NCBI RefSeq assembly: GCF_000516515.1
Contig: NZ_KI911784.1
Span: 1,240,001 to 1,304,000 of the forward strand
DNA: 64,000 nucleotides
From: Chloroflexus sp. Y-396-1
GTDB lineage: Bacteria > Chloroflexota > Chloroflexia > Chloroflexales > Chloroflexaceae
Direction of reading: 5' to 3'
Shown here: one piece after another, positions 10,820 through 19,958 of the stretch
Layout: every line of letters starts with the position of its first letter
Position numbering within the stretch: position 1 is the first letter of the stretch
Notes under the pieces: generated by a model
What the model was told of the DNA's origin: nothing
What the model saw: the letters and a program-made list of their open reading frames with translations, nothing else
Database searches by the model: none
Program-made: the position numbers and the translations under genes

Positions 10820-12325
10820 TACCGGTATTAAGGTTCAACGCCTGCTGCTGAACTCCTGCCGAGGTACCGATCACCAGCAGGCCAATCCCTTTGAACCGCT
10901 GAAAGATGCGACGCATCGTCGGGCGCCGGGTCAGTTTTCCGCCCTGGTTGGGCGCGCTCTCCCTGTGCGCTTGCAACGCGGTGCGCATCTTGTGCTCCGT
11001 CAACGCATCGACCAGCAATGTCAGCCCCATCACCATGCCCAGCGCGACGATGCGCCGGGTACTGTTCACGAACAGACTGTCGGCGCAGAACAGCAGGGCC
11101 TACAGGAAACGACATCCCCGTTCCGGACCGACGGCTTGCCCCTTGTAGACCCCAAGCATCCACTCGATCGGCAACCGCTTAGCATCCGGTTCATCGGTCG
11201 CCCAGATGCACTTCCCCAACCACCGTTCCGCCTAGGCAATCACCTCCGGCCGCTCTACCACCTCCCCTTCCAGGCGCCGGCCGACCCGCCGGAGCGCTGC
11301 GTCAGGGGTCGGACGCCCCTCGCGACCGCAGGGGGCCACGTCCCGTTAGCAGACCACTACCTGGTGAGAGGCCCGTGTTCCTCGCAGCCACCCCACGGCC
11401 TCCTCGGTAGTCTCCCGCGAGGTACCGTCGTGGCACATCAAGCGCTTCCAGGCGTGCTCGGTTTGCATTCGTTCCCGACCCACCTGTGTCTTGAGCGTCA
11501 CGCGCTCCCGCTGCTCGGCCTTGGCGACCAGATGACCGGCCAACGCCGGCGCACTCCGTCATCGGCAGTGCACAATGCTAGCGCGCGATGTCCTTCCTGT
11601 GCGGCGGGGGGCATGTCGGCGGCAGCAACGGCTTCGATCAGCGCCCGCGCCAGACCGATCCGTTCCGGCACGCACGTCAGCCAACGCACCCTTGCTAGCC
11701 GCTGCAGGTTGTCCGTGCGGGAGAGCGCACTATCGGCGACCAGGAAGGGCATTTCCCCTTCCTGCAGGTGGGCGATATACGCTTCGATCACGTGGGAGAT
11801 CGACGGCGGCAGCGCCGAGCGGTCACCGGTCATCACAGCCACTCAGACTTGCTTCAGGTTGGGGCGCTTGGATCGCGAAGAGGTGGGGGTGATGCGCACC
11901 ACTTCCGGCTTCTCCGGCTTCGCGTCCTCCCCTCGCCACCGAGCGAGGGGGGTCCAGGTGGACGAAACGATGGTGGATGCCCCAAAGACGCAGGGCACGA
12001 GAAGCCGCCTGCGAAAAGATGTCGGTGAGTCCAGCCTCGTACAGTCTGTCCAGAGCGCGCCCCAGACTGTCGTCGTTGAGCATCTCTGCGGTCAATCCTG
12101 GACGCAACAGGCGCTCCACGGGTTTGTTCGCGAAAAACACAGGGGTCAGGTAGAGGGGGCGACCGACAACGCCCAACGCATGAATACCATCGCCTGCACG
12201 GCGTTGCCCACGCTGAGCTGGCGGTCGGTCGGCCCGGTCATGCGGTCAATCTATCCGCCCTGGTCGAATCTCCCGGCAGAGGCCAGCCACAATGCCCAGA
12301 TGATCCAACCGTTGTGTTGCATAGA
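10820..12325 (-). pseudogene. IS1634-family transposase remnant, multiply frameshifted
   Basis: Read from high to low coordinates, pieces in different frames reconstruct an IS1634 transposase: TGPTDRQLSVGNAVQAMVF, then GRPLYLTPVFFANKPVERLL and LGRALDRLYEAGLTDIFSQ (the N-terminal domain near 12180-11990), EGEMPFLVADSALSRTDNL (near 11740), and the C-terminal MRTALQAHRESAPNQGGKL, RRPTMRRIFQRFKGIGLLVI (near 10900). At least three frame changes and a stop mark it as dead. Between it and the sigma gene lie about 280 bp without recognised features. Confidence 0.75.
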
Positions 12326-12574
12326 TTGTCTCTACCATAGGTATCCACCATCCCATGAGGATACTACACCATCCGCTTTTACATTATCAAGGTGCGGCAT
12401 ATGAGTTCCACACATAATGTGGATGGATTGGGAACTCACTCGCTCTTCTCCCTATGTTGCTCTTTGAAAAGCTCTGGCATTCTGCTCACGCTCCTGCTTA
12501 CGCTCCTGTCTACGGTAGGCAAGTATGCTCTATCACGTGAGGTATATCTGTAATCTGACAGGAGCACATGCGCT

Positions 12575-13123
12575 ATGACGTGGATCATTGACACTTCCCA
12601 TTCAACCATAACCTTCTCGGTACGCCACATGATGATTTCCAAGGTACGTGGCCGCTTTTCGCGATTTGATGGCACGGTTGATTTCGACGAACTCAACCCG
12701 GTGAATTCATCAGTAAAAGTGAACATTGATGCGAGCAGCATCGATACTCGCGATGAACGCCGTGATGCTCATCTGATGTCACCCGACTTTCTGGATGTCG
12801 CCAATTACCCAACGCTCACGTTTGTCAGCAAGCAGATTGAGGTGATTGATGACAATCACGGACGAATAATCGGTGATCTGACGATACGCGGCGTTACCCG
12901 CGAGGTCGTGCTTGATGTAGAGTACAACGGACAATCAAAGTCACCGTGGGGAACAGTCAGCGCCGGTTTCAGCGCTACGACGAAGATCAACCGCAAAGAC
13001 TGGGGGTTAACCTGGAACGTGGCCCTCGAAACGGGTGGGGTACTAGTTGGTGAAGAGGTTGCTATCGACATCGAACTTGAAATTGTCAAGCAGGTACCCC
13101 AAGAAACTTCAGTTGCAGTGTAG
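12575..13123 (+). CDS. YceI family protein
   Basis: 182 residues. Begins MTWIIDTSHSTITFSVRHMM and contains the family hallmarks of a lipocalin-like beta-barrel (DAHLMSPDFLDVANYPTLTF; VTREVVLDVEYNG; the family-typical W-G-x-V-S-A-G-F block). YceI proteins bind polyisoprenoid or amphiphilic ligands; many are periplasmic, but no signal peptide is visible here, so this one is probably cytoplasmic. AGGAG lies about 10 bases before the ATG. It is an intact gene surrounded by debris of mobile elements. Confidence 0.9.
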   Translation: MTWIIDTSHSTITFSVRHMMISKVRGRFSRFDGTVDFDELNPVNSSVKVNIDASSIDTRDERRDAHLMSPDFLDVANYPTLTFVSKQIEVIDDNHGRIIGDLTIRGVTREVVLDVEYNGQSKSPWGTVSAGFSATTKINRKDWGLTWNVALETGGVLVGEEVAIDIELEIVKQVPQETSVAV

Positions 13124-13333
13124 CTTATACGCTGTTGGGCATTCGTCTACGACGCTTTTCTGACATCTTGTGAATGTCCCATCACGCATATTGGGAGGGG
13201 CAGGTTCACAACTTCTGCGTGTTACCATCTGCCACCTCCCCATTCCCGTGCCATCGTGGGCAGGTCAGCTTGCTAGGGGTGCTTCACAGCCAGGCACTGC
13301 AAAGGATCACCGGCCACCAGCTCATACCAGTTT

Positions 13334-13795
13334 TTACTTACTCACATATATCATCAGCCAAAACGTATCTACTAAATCATGCCTGATGAGAGTCTGAATA
13401 AGTTCACTACTTCCCCAAACGTGCAAATCTGAACCGTGCTGCTGCTTAAGATTAGCGATTTTTTCTGGAATATTTCCACTTAAAAACACGGACGGCTGCC
13501 AATTGCTAGAAGTTCTGGTATTTGATACAACGTATTTAACAGCCACATTGACATGATGCCATATGTCTGCATGTTGAGGCTAGTATTGCTCCCAAATTTC
13601 AAAGGTTGTACGTCCTAACAACGAGTCAAACGGCAAGTGCATTTGCCTTCTTATAAGCGCTCCGAGAGTCTCATCAGAATATGAGCGTATCCAACCACCG
13701 TACACAAAGCCACCACTGGTATCTTCTTCCGGTCCGTCCGGGGCTTGTATGATTCCGTCAAGGGAAATATGTTCAAGCACGATAATTTTTCTCAT
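13334..13795 (-). pseudogene. RibD C-terminal/DHFR-like protein, nonsense and truncated
   Basis: The start MRKIIVLEHISLDGIIQAP is that of the dihydrofolate-reductase-fold (RibD_C, YyaP-type) family. The frame stops at TAG 13580-13582 inside FEIWEQY-stop-PQHADIW, where family members have Trp (TGG to TAG). It then reads on in the same frame through YVVSNTRTSSNWQP and LHVWGSSELIQTLIRHDLVD to WLMIYVSK-stop. The usual final third (P-x-LGxGxRLF and beyond) is missing. Both the nonsense codon and the lost C-terminus argue for a pseudogene. Confidence 0.8.
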
Positions 13796-14125
13796 TCCTA
13801 TTTGGCCCTCTTACGAAGAATACTATCAGTGAAACCAGCCGACGGCTTGCTATTCACCGACGCCGAGCGAACGTCGTGGAGCGGTATCAGATGTAATACT
13901 AATCTTGGCGTTGAAACCTATATACCTATATTTCGTCCCATTATACATCAGCGCGATGAGGTAGGGAACGGATGGCATCGGTGCGCTTATCCTCTTGCCA
14001 CTGCACTCGGCATTTTTCGATGGTAAGATATGGTAAAACAGAAACAGCACGCTGAGAGCGGCTCTAGTGTAGCATATTTGTTCCAACGGACAGATGTCCG
14101 TCTACTTGTAGGTTAGCCGCCCTTA
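13796..14125. other. Intergenic stretch before the IS5-family element
   Basis: No recognised gene or repeat. It ends with TTA at 14123-14125, the left target duplication of the adjacent element. Confidence 0.4.
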
Positions 14126-15035
14126 GAGCCTATCCGAATAACCCGGCAGCACGCAAGGCAATCAAGCCACAGGCGAAGTGGAGGAAGGCAAGATAGTGCT
14201 CAGGCTTTTTCTCCCAGCGTATCAGCAAACGACGGAACCGATTGAGCCAGCTGTGGCTGCGCTCAACCACCCAGCGCCGCGCACGCCTGCCCGCTTCACG
14301 TGCGTTCTCCTTCGCTTCCGCGCCGCGACTGCGAATGTGCGCCGTGAAGCCAAAGGCGCGCAAGGTCGCGCGCACTTCTGCATCATCATAGCCTTTATCC
14401 AGGCACATGCCGTGCGGTCGCTCCTCCGTCGGCTCCGGTCGCGCCACGACGATGCGCTCGATCGTCTCACGCACCGGTTTCATATCGTGGCGATTGGCTC
14501 CATCAATCGCCACGCCGATGGGGACGCCATGCCCCTCGGTCAGCAACGACCGCTTGACGCCCGCTTGCCCGCGATCGGTTGGATGGGGGCCGGTTGTTTC
14601 CCCCCCCTAGCGGCGCCGTGGTCATCGCCCCGTCCATCCTCAGCCAGTCCCAATCAATGCCTTTCAGTTCATCAAACCGTTCGACGCCGACCTGCCAGCG
14701 TTTCAGAAACACGCCAGCGGCGACCCACTCCCGAAAGCGATCATACGCCGTGGATTTGGGGCACAGGTCCGTCGCGTTTAACGCCGCCCACTGACAGCCG
14801 GTGCGGAGGACGTAAAAGATGGCGTCGGCGCAGCGGCGATCGGACACGCGGGGACGACCGCCGCCACACCGATGGGTGTTCACGCGGACCGGCAGGAGCG
14901 GTTCCAGCACGGCCCACAGGTCGTCCGAGATGCGAAAGTCGGTCGTGGTCTTGTTGTTTGGTGTGCGCGCACGCGTGCGCTTGGGTGTTGGTTCAGTGCT
15001 CATACGATAAGTATACCAGTTTTTCGGATAGGCTC
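14126..15035 (-). mobile_element. IS5-family insertion sequence, copy A (910 bp)
   Basis: Bounded by GAGCCTATCCGAA (14126) and its inverted copy TTCGGATAGGCTC (ending 15035), with the direct repeat TTA on both sides (14123-14125 and 15036-15038). Nearly identical to the 909-bp copy at 24881-25789. The three-base duplication, short inverted ends and transposase type fit the IS427/IS1031-like groups of IS5. Confidence 0.9.
14130..15003 (-). pseudogene. IS5-family transposase, frameshifted copy
   Basis: Starts at ATG 15003 (MSTEPTPKRTRA) and matches the intact 290-residue copy near 25 kb until about 14607. There the plus strand has TTT plus eight C (14597-14607) where the intact copy has TTTT plus six C. 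The extra base shifts the frame after PLGGG; the rest of the protein (TEGHGVPIGVAIDGANRHDM onward) continues in another frame to 14130. A run of G in the coding strand at this point is a plausible slippage site, but the intact copy needs no frameshift, so this copy is probably inactive. Confidence 0.85.
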
Positions 15036-15544
15036 TTATTACCGAAGATGCAAAGGGGATCATCATTCCGCAGGGAGTAATGCAGCAATATCTTCTGGAG
15101 GAGACAGGCAAATATCAGACATCGTAGGAGTGCATAACCATAGTACGGCAGACTAACCTCGCGCTAGAGCCCACGTTGCTCCGCTGACGCGCCGCAACGC
15201 GGCTGAACCGCAAGCCGTTATGCGGCGCGTCATAACGTGAAAGCGTGCACGATTGATTGCAAGGGTGCGCGTGGCTTAAGGAGGGGATGCGCACGCAGCG
15301 TCGTGTTTACGGATGCGTGGATTTGCGCGGCAGGGTGCGTGTGGCGGGTGTGTGCGGCAGGGTGCGTTGGCTTTGCCCAATCCGCACGCCGCATAACATG
15401 CGCATCCAGTCGAACGCCTTCGGCTCGATCCCGCGTGTCATCTTGTTTGCGAGCTTGGTGGTGTGGGATGCGGTACCTTGCGCGGGGCGGCTGATGCACA
15501 GGCCGTTGGACGGCTGTATCTGAACAGTACAGGAGTATTCTGTA
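15036..15544. other. G-rich intergenic stretch with a cassette-like hairpin
   Basis: From 15240 to 15500 the sequence is rich in GTGCG/GTGTGCGG runs and open in several frames, but no frame has recognisable protein character. A compound hairpin at 15186-15231 is listed separately. Confidence 0.4.
15186..15231 (+). repeat. Compound hairpin, attC-like
   Basis: An 11-bp outer stem (GACGCGCCGCA / TGCGGCGCGTC) encloses an inner stem (CGGCT / AGCCG), giving two paired arms around a small loop. This resembles the folded shape of integron attC sites or cassette-associated hairpins. The canonical RYYYAAC/GTTRRRY core pair is not clearly present, so it is only a candidate. Confidence 0.35.
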
Positions 15545-16021
15545 GTGGCAGAGTCACGTGGATCAAGCATTCAACAAGTTGCGCGAGCGGGCGAGTATTT
15601 TGTCGCGGCTGAACTAAACAAACGCGGCGCATTTGCCGTGACTGTTGCTAGAAATATGCCCAAGATCGACATCATTGCGTCCAACTGCGATGGCAGCCGC
15701 ACCGTTTACATTCAAGTGAAGACGAAGCGTGGTGGGAAAAACTGGCATTCAAGTATCGTTGGTAGTCAGCCAATGTCTCCAAAGGCCGATGAAACTCACT
15801 TTTGGGTGTTTGTCAATTTGGGTGATACCAACACACCCCCACGCTACTGGATTGTGCCAGAATGGTGGATAAAAGATAATATCTACAAAACACACCAGGC
15901 GTATCTAAACAAACACGGTGGAATACGTCCTGGGAATCCCGATTCAACGCACCACTCGATTGATGAGAGCAGACTGGAACAGTGGAAAGACCGTTGGGAC
16001 ATTCTCGGCATCTTTGGTTAA
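15545..16021 (+). CDS. PD-(D/E)XK-fold nuclease-like protein
   Basis: 158 residues, GTG start with AGGAG 9 bases upstream. The N-terminal half carries the spacing of a PD-(D/E)XK core: Glu in GEYFVAAELNKRG, Asp in MPKIDIIASN, and a QxK pair in VYIQVKTKRGG, as in Mrr- or Holliday-resolvase-like folds with Q replacing the second acidic residue. The C-terminal half (HFWVFVNLGDTNTPPRYWIV) is typical of small uncharacterised proteins of this group. It is flanked by attC-like hairpins, which suggests arrival as a gene cassette. The substrate is unknown. Confidence 0.65.
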   Translation: MAESRGSSIQQVARAGEYFVAAELNKRGAFAVTVARNMPKIDIIASNCDGSRTVYIQVKTKRGGKNWHSSIVGSQPMSPKADETHFWVFVNLGDTNTPPRYWIVPEWWIKDNIYKTHQAYLNKHGGIRPGNPDSTHHSIDESRLEQWKDRWDILGIFG

Positions 16022-16065
16022 GCAGGAAGATTGTAGGTCCAGAAAAGCCGCAATTGCAAGGGTTT

Positions 16066-16133
16066 GCCCAACACGCGCATCCGGCCAACAGCGCTTCGCT
16101 CGCTCGCGACGGCTAATGCGCGAGCCGTTAGCC
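16066..16133 (+). repeat. attC-like imperfect inverted repeat after the nuclease-like gene
   Basis: Begins GCCCAAC (fits the RYYYAAC core of attC sites), then GCGCA...GGCC paired with GGCT...TGCGC around a TTCGCT loop region, and ends GAGCCGTTAGCC. It lies 45 bp past the preceding stop codon, where a cassette attC would sit. The right core GTTAGCC does not fit GTTRRRY exactly and no integrase gene is in the window. Confidence 0.4.
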
Positions 16134-16208
16134 ATCTTCTTGAATTCAAGAGAGCAAGTAGGCATTGTTCGATTAGCATGACTGAGTAACGAACCGGGAG
16201 AATTGACA

Positions 16209-16628
16209 ATGGGCTATATCCAAGACAATCTAATGCCGAACGAAAAGGTCCTTTTTACTGCCAATGTGCATCCTGCTGTGTTTCTACCTTCAGTGTTTTC
16301 TTTCGTAGTGAGTATCGGCTTCGTTGTTTACGCCCTTATGACAGGTGGTAAAGGTGATATGACATCGGGGTTACTTGCGGGGTTCTTGTTGCTAACCGCC
16401 GGATGGTTTTTCCTATTCTCGATTTTTCTAGGAGTTCAGGCGTTGATCATTCTCCTTACAACCGAATTTGCTGTCACGAACAAGCGTGTGATTGCCAACC
16501 TGCAATCATCTCATAGCAAAGAGAGGTTTCAAACCGTCGAAATGAAACGCCGACTGCGCCACCTCCGAAGGTACAGAACACTTTACGCCTGCCCTATGGT
16601 CATGGCTCACAGAAAGGCAGCATCGTGA
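16209..16628 (+). CDS. bPH_2-type membrane protein, probably truncated
   Basis: 139 residues. ATG 16209 has GGGAG upstream. Two hydrophobic segments (about residues 25-45 and 55-85) are followed by LTTEFAVTNKRVIANLQ, the start of a bacterial pleckstrin-homology (DUF304-like) domain. The usual domain continues about 50-60 more residues with an S-x-V-x-V-x-Q core. Here the sequence after VIANLQ turns into unrelated basic residues, so the gene was probably cut by a deletion or frameshift and its end is non-native. Confidence 0.6.
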   Translation: MGYIQDNLMPNEKVLFTANVHPAVFLPSVFSFVVSIGFVVYALMTGGKGDMTSGLLAGFLLLTAGWFFLFSIFLGVQALIILLTTEFAVTNKRVIANLQSSHSKERFQTVEMKRRLRHLRRYRTLYACPMVMAHRKAAS

Positions 16629-17097
16629 TAAGCTAATGGTGGAAGCAGGAACGGTCGGGTTGCGCTGAGATAATGTGTCAATGACCCGCGCAGGATTTGA
16701 GACAATCCGTGGCAACATCTTGCTAGCTGCTGAGTTGGCTGAATACCTTGACTTTCAGACGACAGGCGAATCTATTCCTTGCTGGAGTCCACCCTGATGA
16801 AGTATCGATCCCCGATGCGAGGGCTCGAAGACGCACATAGATGTTGCTGCGGGCGTTGCTCTGCGCGAAGCTCTATCACTGTCTCGGTCGGAGCTTAACA
16901 TGCTGACAGCACAGAGTTCGTCGCACATAGACGGTCTATGAGTAGTTGGCTCAACCTCTATCGGTTCATATCAGCACGCCGACGAGGGCAGGTTTGAAAC
17001 CTGCCCCTATCGGTATAACGGACACGATCAGCATCCCCTGTCCAGGTCAGTGGCAAGTTTCTCTCGTTCGTATGCAAAACGAGAGCATACCTTGCAG
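16629..17097. other. Intergenic stretch with possible gene debris
   Basis: A short open stretch from 16681 (MTRAGFETIRGNILLAAELA...) ends at about 16797 and looks protein-like, but matches nothing I recognise. Around 16985-17010 there is a 'gggcaggtttgaaacctgccc' inverted repeat (GGGCAGGTTT / AAACCTGCCC), related to blocks near 1870 and 51440. Confidence 0.4.
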
Positions 17098-19263
17098 CTA
17101 AACCAGCGGCCATTCGCGGCGTCGTTCACCGGTGAGAGCGGCTAACGCATTAGCGACGGCGGCGGCAATCGGCCCCATCGGTGGTTCGCCGCCACCAAAC
17201 GGTTGATCACCGCTGCGGAGAATCTGCACGAACACCTCTGGCGCATCGGCAATGGTGAGCAGCGGATAACGATCAAAGTTGCCGGCTTCGATTCTGCCAT
17301 CGCTAATTGTGATCCGCTCAAGCAATGCAGCACTCAACCCCATCATAATCCCGCCCTCGGTTTGAGCTGCTAGGCCGTCGGGGTTAATCGCCACCCCCGG
17401 ATCAACAGCCGCCCACACTCGATAGACCCGTGGCCGATTATCAACCAGACCGACTTCGGCAACGTGAGCCGCTATCGTCCCGGCATCGATACTACAGGCG
17501 ATCCCACGAGCGCGACCGGGAGGCGGCGCCTCTCGCCAGCCGGACATGGTCGCCACGGTTTCGAGTGCTGTACGGAAGCGTTGGCCCAGCTCGTTTTCCG
17601 GCAAATGACGGAGCCGAAAATCAAGCGGATCAATCCCCGCTGCTGTAGCTAACTCGTCGATGAAACTCTCGACGGCAAAGACGTTTGCCAGTAGACCTAG
17701 CCCACGCCATGGGCCGGTTGGTAATGGTAATTCAACAGTCTGCGCAGTGACCAGCAGGTTAGGGATCGCATAAACGAGACGGGCGCCGCGCCACCCACCA
17801 AAGTCGCTACCAAACAGCCAGCGCAGCGGGGCCGGAAAGAGATCGAACAACACATTGCCGCTTACGTGGCGCTGTTCAAGAGCAATAATCTGGCCACTCG
17901 CGTCAAGGGCCGCGCGAAATGTAGCATAGGTTGGTGGACGCAGATACCCGTAGCGAAACTCCTCGGTGCGAGTCCAACCGACGTGTACCGGTCGTCCAAC
18001 CGCCGCCGACAGCAACGCTGCTTCGGTGGCAACCGTTGTGGTTACTTTGCGCCCGAAACCACCGCCCAGATAGGTTGGGGTTACTTCGACAGTTTCGGGC
18101 TTGCGTCCGAGCACTTGCGCCAATGTGCGGGCAACCTGTACCGGTGATTGGGTACTGACCCAGGCCCGCACCCGGTCTGGTTGAACGTCAACTAATGCAG
18201 CTTGTGGTTCGAGGTTGGCGTGCGCTGCCAGCGGTGTACGGTACGCCGCCTCAATGACCTGCCCGCCACGCAACATAGCCGGTGCATCACCCTGACGTTG
18301 AATCACCGTCCCCGATCCGGCCTGGGCGACCAATCGTTGCTCAATATCTTGCAGATCAAACGGTGGTGGTAACTCCCAGTCAAGCTCTAAATCATTGAGT
18401 GCAGCATAGGCGGTCAGACGCGATTCGGCGACAACCCCGGCAAAACCGTCGCGGATCACAACCTCAACCACACCCGGTCGATTACGCGCTGTTCCTGGAG
18501 CTGCCCGGCGGAGCTTAGCACCGAGACGGGGCGGACGAGCCACTGCGCCGTACAACATTCCATCGACGCGAACATCATAGCCGTACACTGCCGATCCCCG
18601 AATCTTGGCCGGCAGATCGAGCCGGGGGAGCGGCTGACCGATCATCTGCCAGCGTTCGGGTGGGGTGAGCGGCGCCGCTTCAGATGGTGGTTGCCAATCG
18701 CGCTCTTGAGCAACAAGTTCACCGAACGTTATTCGGCGTTCAGGCCGTTCGGCATCGATGACAACCCCCCGCTCAACACGAGCCTGAGCCAGGGGAATGC
18801 CGAGCTGATCGGCTCCCGCAGCACGGATCATCTCGCGTAACGTCGCCGCTGCTTCCCGCAACACGGGGAAAAGCGAGATCACCGAATATGAAGCACTGGT
18901 ACCGGCGCCATCAGCTATCGGGCCATGCGAACTGCTCTGCACAACCTGCATCTGCTCCCAGGCCACACCCAACTCTTCGGCTGCAATCTGGGCCAGCGCC
19001 GTATGTACTCCCTGCCCCATCTCCACCTTCGGCATGGTCATCAGCACATGACCGTCTGGTCGGATCGTGAACCAGAGATCGGGTTCGCGAGGCATCGTAG
19101 ACGGAATCTCTATCACATCACCAAACATATCGGCCAACATCAAACGCGCTGCTGGTAAGCCGAACACAGCGCCAAGCGCCAGACCACCACCAACGACTCC
19201 CAAGCCAATGAGAAAGCCCCGCCGCGACATTCGCCAGCGTTGTGGACGTGTATCTTTCTTCAT
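17098..19263 (-). CDS. Molybdenum hydroxylase large subunit (IorB/xanthine dehydrogenase family)
   Basis: 721 residues. The N-terminus MKKDTRPQRWRMSRRGFLIG has a twin-arginine motif followed by a hydrophobic stretch, indicating Tat export. The rest matches molybdopterin-binding subunits of the isoquinoline 1-oxidoreductase/aldehyde dehydrogenase type (KVEMGQGVHTALAQIAAEEL, LGGGFGRKV, GEPPMGPIAAAVANAL). ATG 19263 overlaps the stop of the upstream 2Fe-2S gene (ATGA), implying translational coupling. No FAD subunit or XdhC-like maturation gene is present, as in two-subunit IorAB-type enzymes that use a membrane or periplasmic electron acceptor. The substrate cannot be assigned. Confidence 0.9.
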   Translation of the reverse strand: MKKDTRPQRWRMSRRGFLIGLGVVGGGLALGAVFGLPAARLMLADMFGDVIEIPSTMPREPDLWFTIRPDGHVLMTMPKVEMGQGVHTALAQIAAEELGVAWEQMQVVQSSSHGPIADGAGTSASYSVISLFPVLREAAATLREMIRAAGADQLGIPLAQARVERGVVIDAERPERRITFGELVAQERDWQPPSEAAPLTPPERWQMIGQPLPRLDLPAKIRGSAVYGYDVRVDGMLYGAVARPPRLGAKLRRAAPGTARNRPGVVEVVIRDGFAGVVAESRLTAYAALNDLELDWELPPPFDLQDIEQRLVAQAGSGTVIQRQGDAPAMLRGGQVIEAAYRTPLAAHANLEPQAALVDVQPDRVRAWVSTQSPVQVARTLAQVLGRKPETVEVTPTYLGGGFGRKVTTTVATEAALLSAAVGRPVHVGWTRTEEFRYGYLRPPTYATFRAALDASGQIIALEQRHVSGNVLFDLFPAPLRWLFGSDFGGWRGARLVYAIPNLLVTAQTVELPLPTGPWRGLGLLANVFAVESFIDELATAAGIDPLDFRLRHLPENELGQRFRTALETVATMSGWREAPPPGRARGIACSIDAGTIAAHVAEVGLVDNRPRVYRVWAAVDPGVAINPDGLAAQTEGGIMMGLSAALLERITISDGRIEAGNFDRYPLLTIADAPEVFVQILRSGDQPFGGGEPPMGPIAAAVANALAALTGERRREWPLV

Positions 19264-19727
19264 ACCTTTTGCCCTTTCATCAGCTCGGCTGCCCGCATAA
19301 TGGCCCGTCCGATCCGTGCATACGTTCCACATCGACAGTAGTTGTAGCGCATCGCGGCGATCATCTCTTCATAAGTTGGATTAGGGTTCGCTGCCAGCAG
19401 TGCCGCAGCAGTCATCATCTGACCGCTCATACACCAGCCACATTGGGGAACCTGAAGTTCGAGAAAGGCCTGTTGCACTGGATGTAGTTGCTCACCATTG
19501 GCTAACCCCTCGATGGTTGTAATCTGGGCGTCGGCAAGCGTTGTGACCATCGTCTGGCAACTGCGCGTCGCCTTGCCATTCACATGAACGGTACAGGCGC
19601 CGCAGATACCGGCGCCACAACCGAATTTAGTTCCTGTTAACCCCAGTTCATCGCGCAATACGTAGAGCAGTGGACGGGCCGGTTCATCGGCAATGGTGTA
19701 ACGTTGGCCGTTGATGTTTAATTCCAT
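19260..19727 (-). CDS. Molybdenum hydroxylase 2Fe-2S subunit (IorA/CoxS type)
   Basis: 155 residues. The N-terminal plant-type ferredoxin domain has CGAGICGACTVHVNGK with a later cysteine in RSCQT. The C-terminal helical domain has CGWCMSGQ and NYCRCGTY for the second 2Fe-2S cluster. Length and cysteine pattern are those of the small subunit of xanthine-dehydrogenase-family enzymes. ATG 19727 has AAGAGG 6 bases upstream. It has no Tat signal, so it probably rides out with the large subunit. First gene of a two-gene operon. Confidence 0.93.
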   Translation of the reverse strand: MELNINGQRYTIADEPARPLLYVLRDELGLTGTKFGCGAGICGACTVHVNGKATRSCQTMVTTLADAQITTIEGLANGEQLHPVQQAFLELQVPQCGWCMSGQMMTAAALLAANPNPTYEEMIAAMRYNYCRCGTYARIGRAIMRAAELMKGQKV

Positions 19728-19958
19728 AATTGACCTCTTGTACAATTGCTGTGCAATCTCTGTTCATAGTATACTACCAGTGCGAATGTATTCAAAGCGG
19801 ATAGTCTTCACTATACCGAAAAACATGCTGCGGCCAACGGGCATATTGTGCGTGTGAGCTGAACAAGCGGGCAGATCTAAAATCTGCTTATCACGGAGGG
19901 AGCTACGCCAGGGTTGTAGATGATTGGCAATGCTCTCTTGATTAACAGGGATATGCCA

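Noticed and set aside
15237-15523. Cys- and Arg-rich small proteins in the G-rich stretch
   Set aside because: All strands and frames are open through base composition, and no ribosome site or family resemblance is present.
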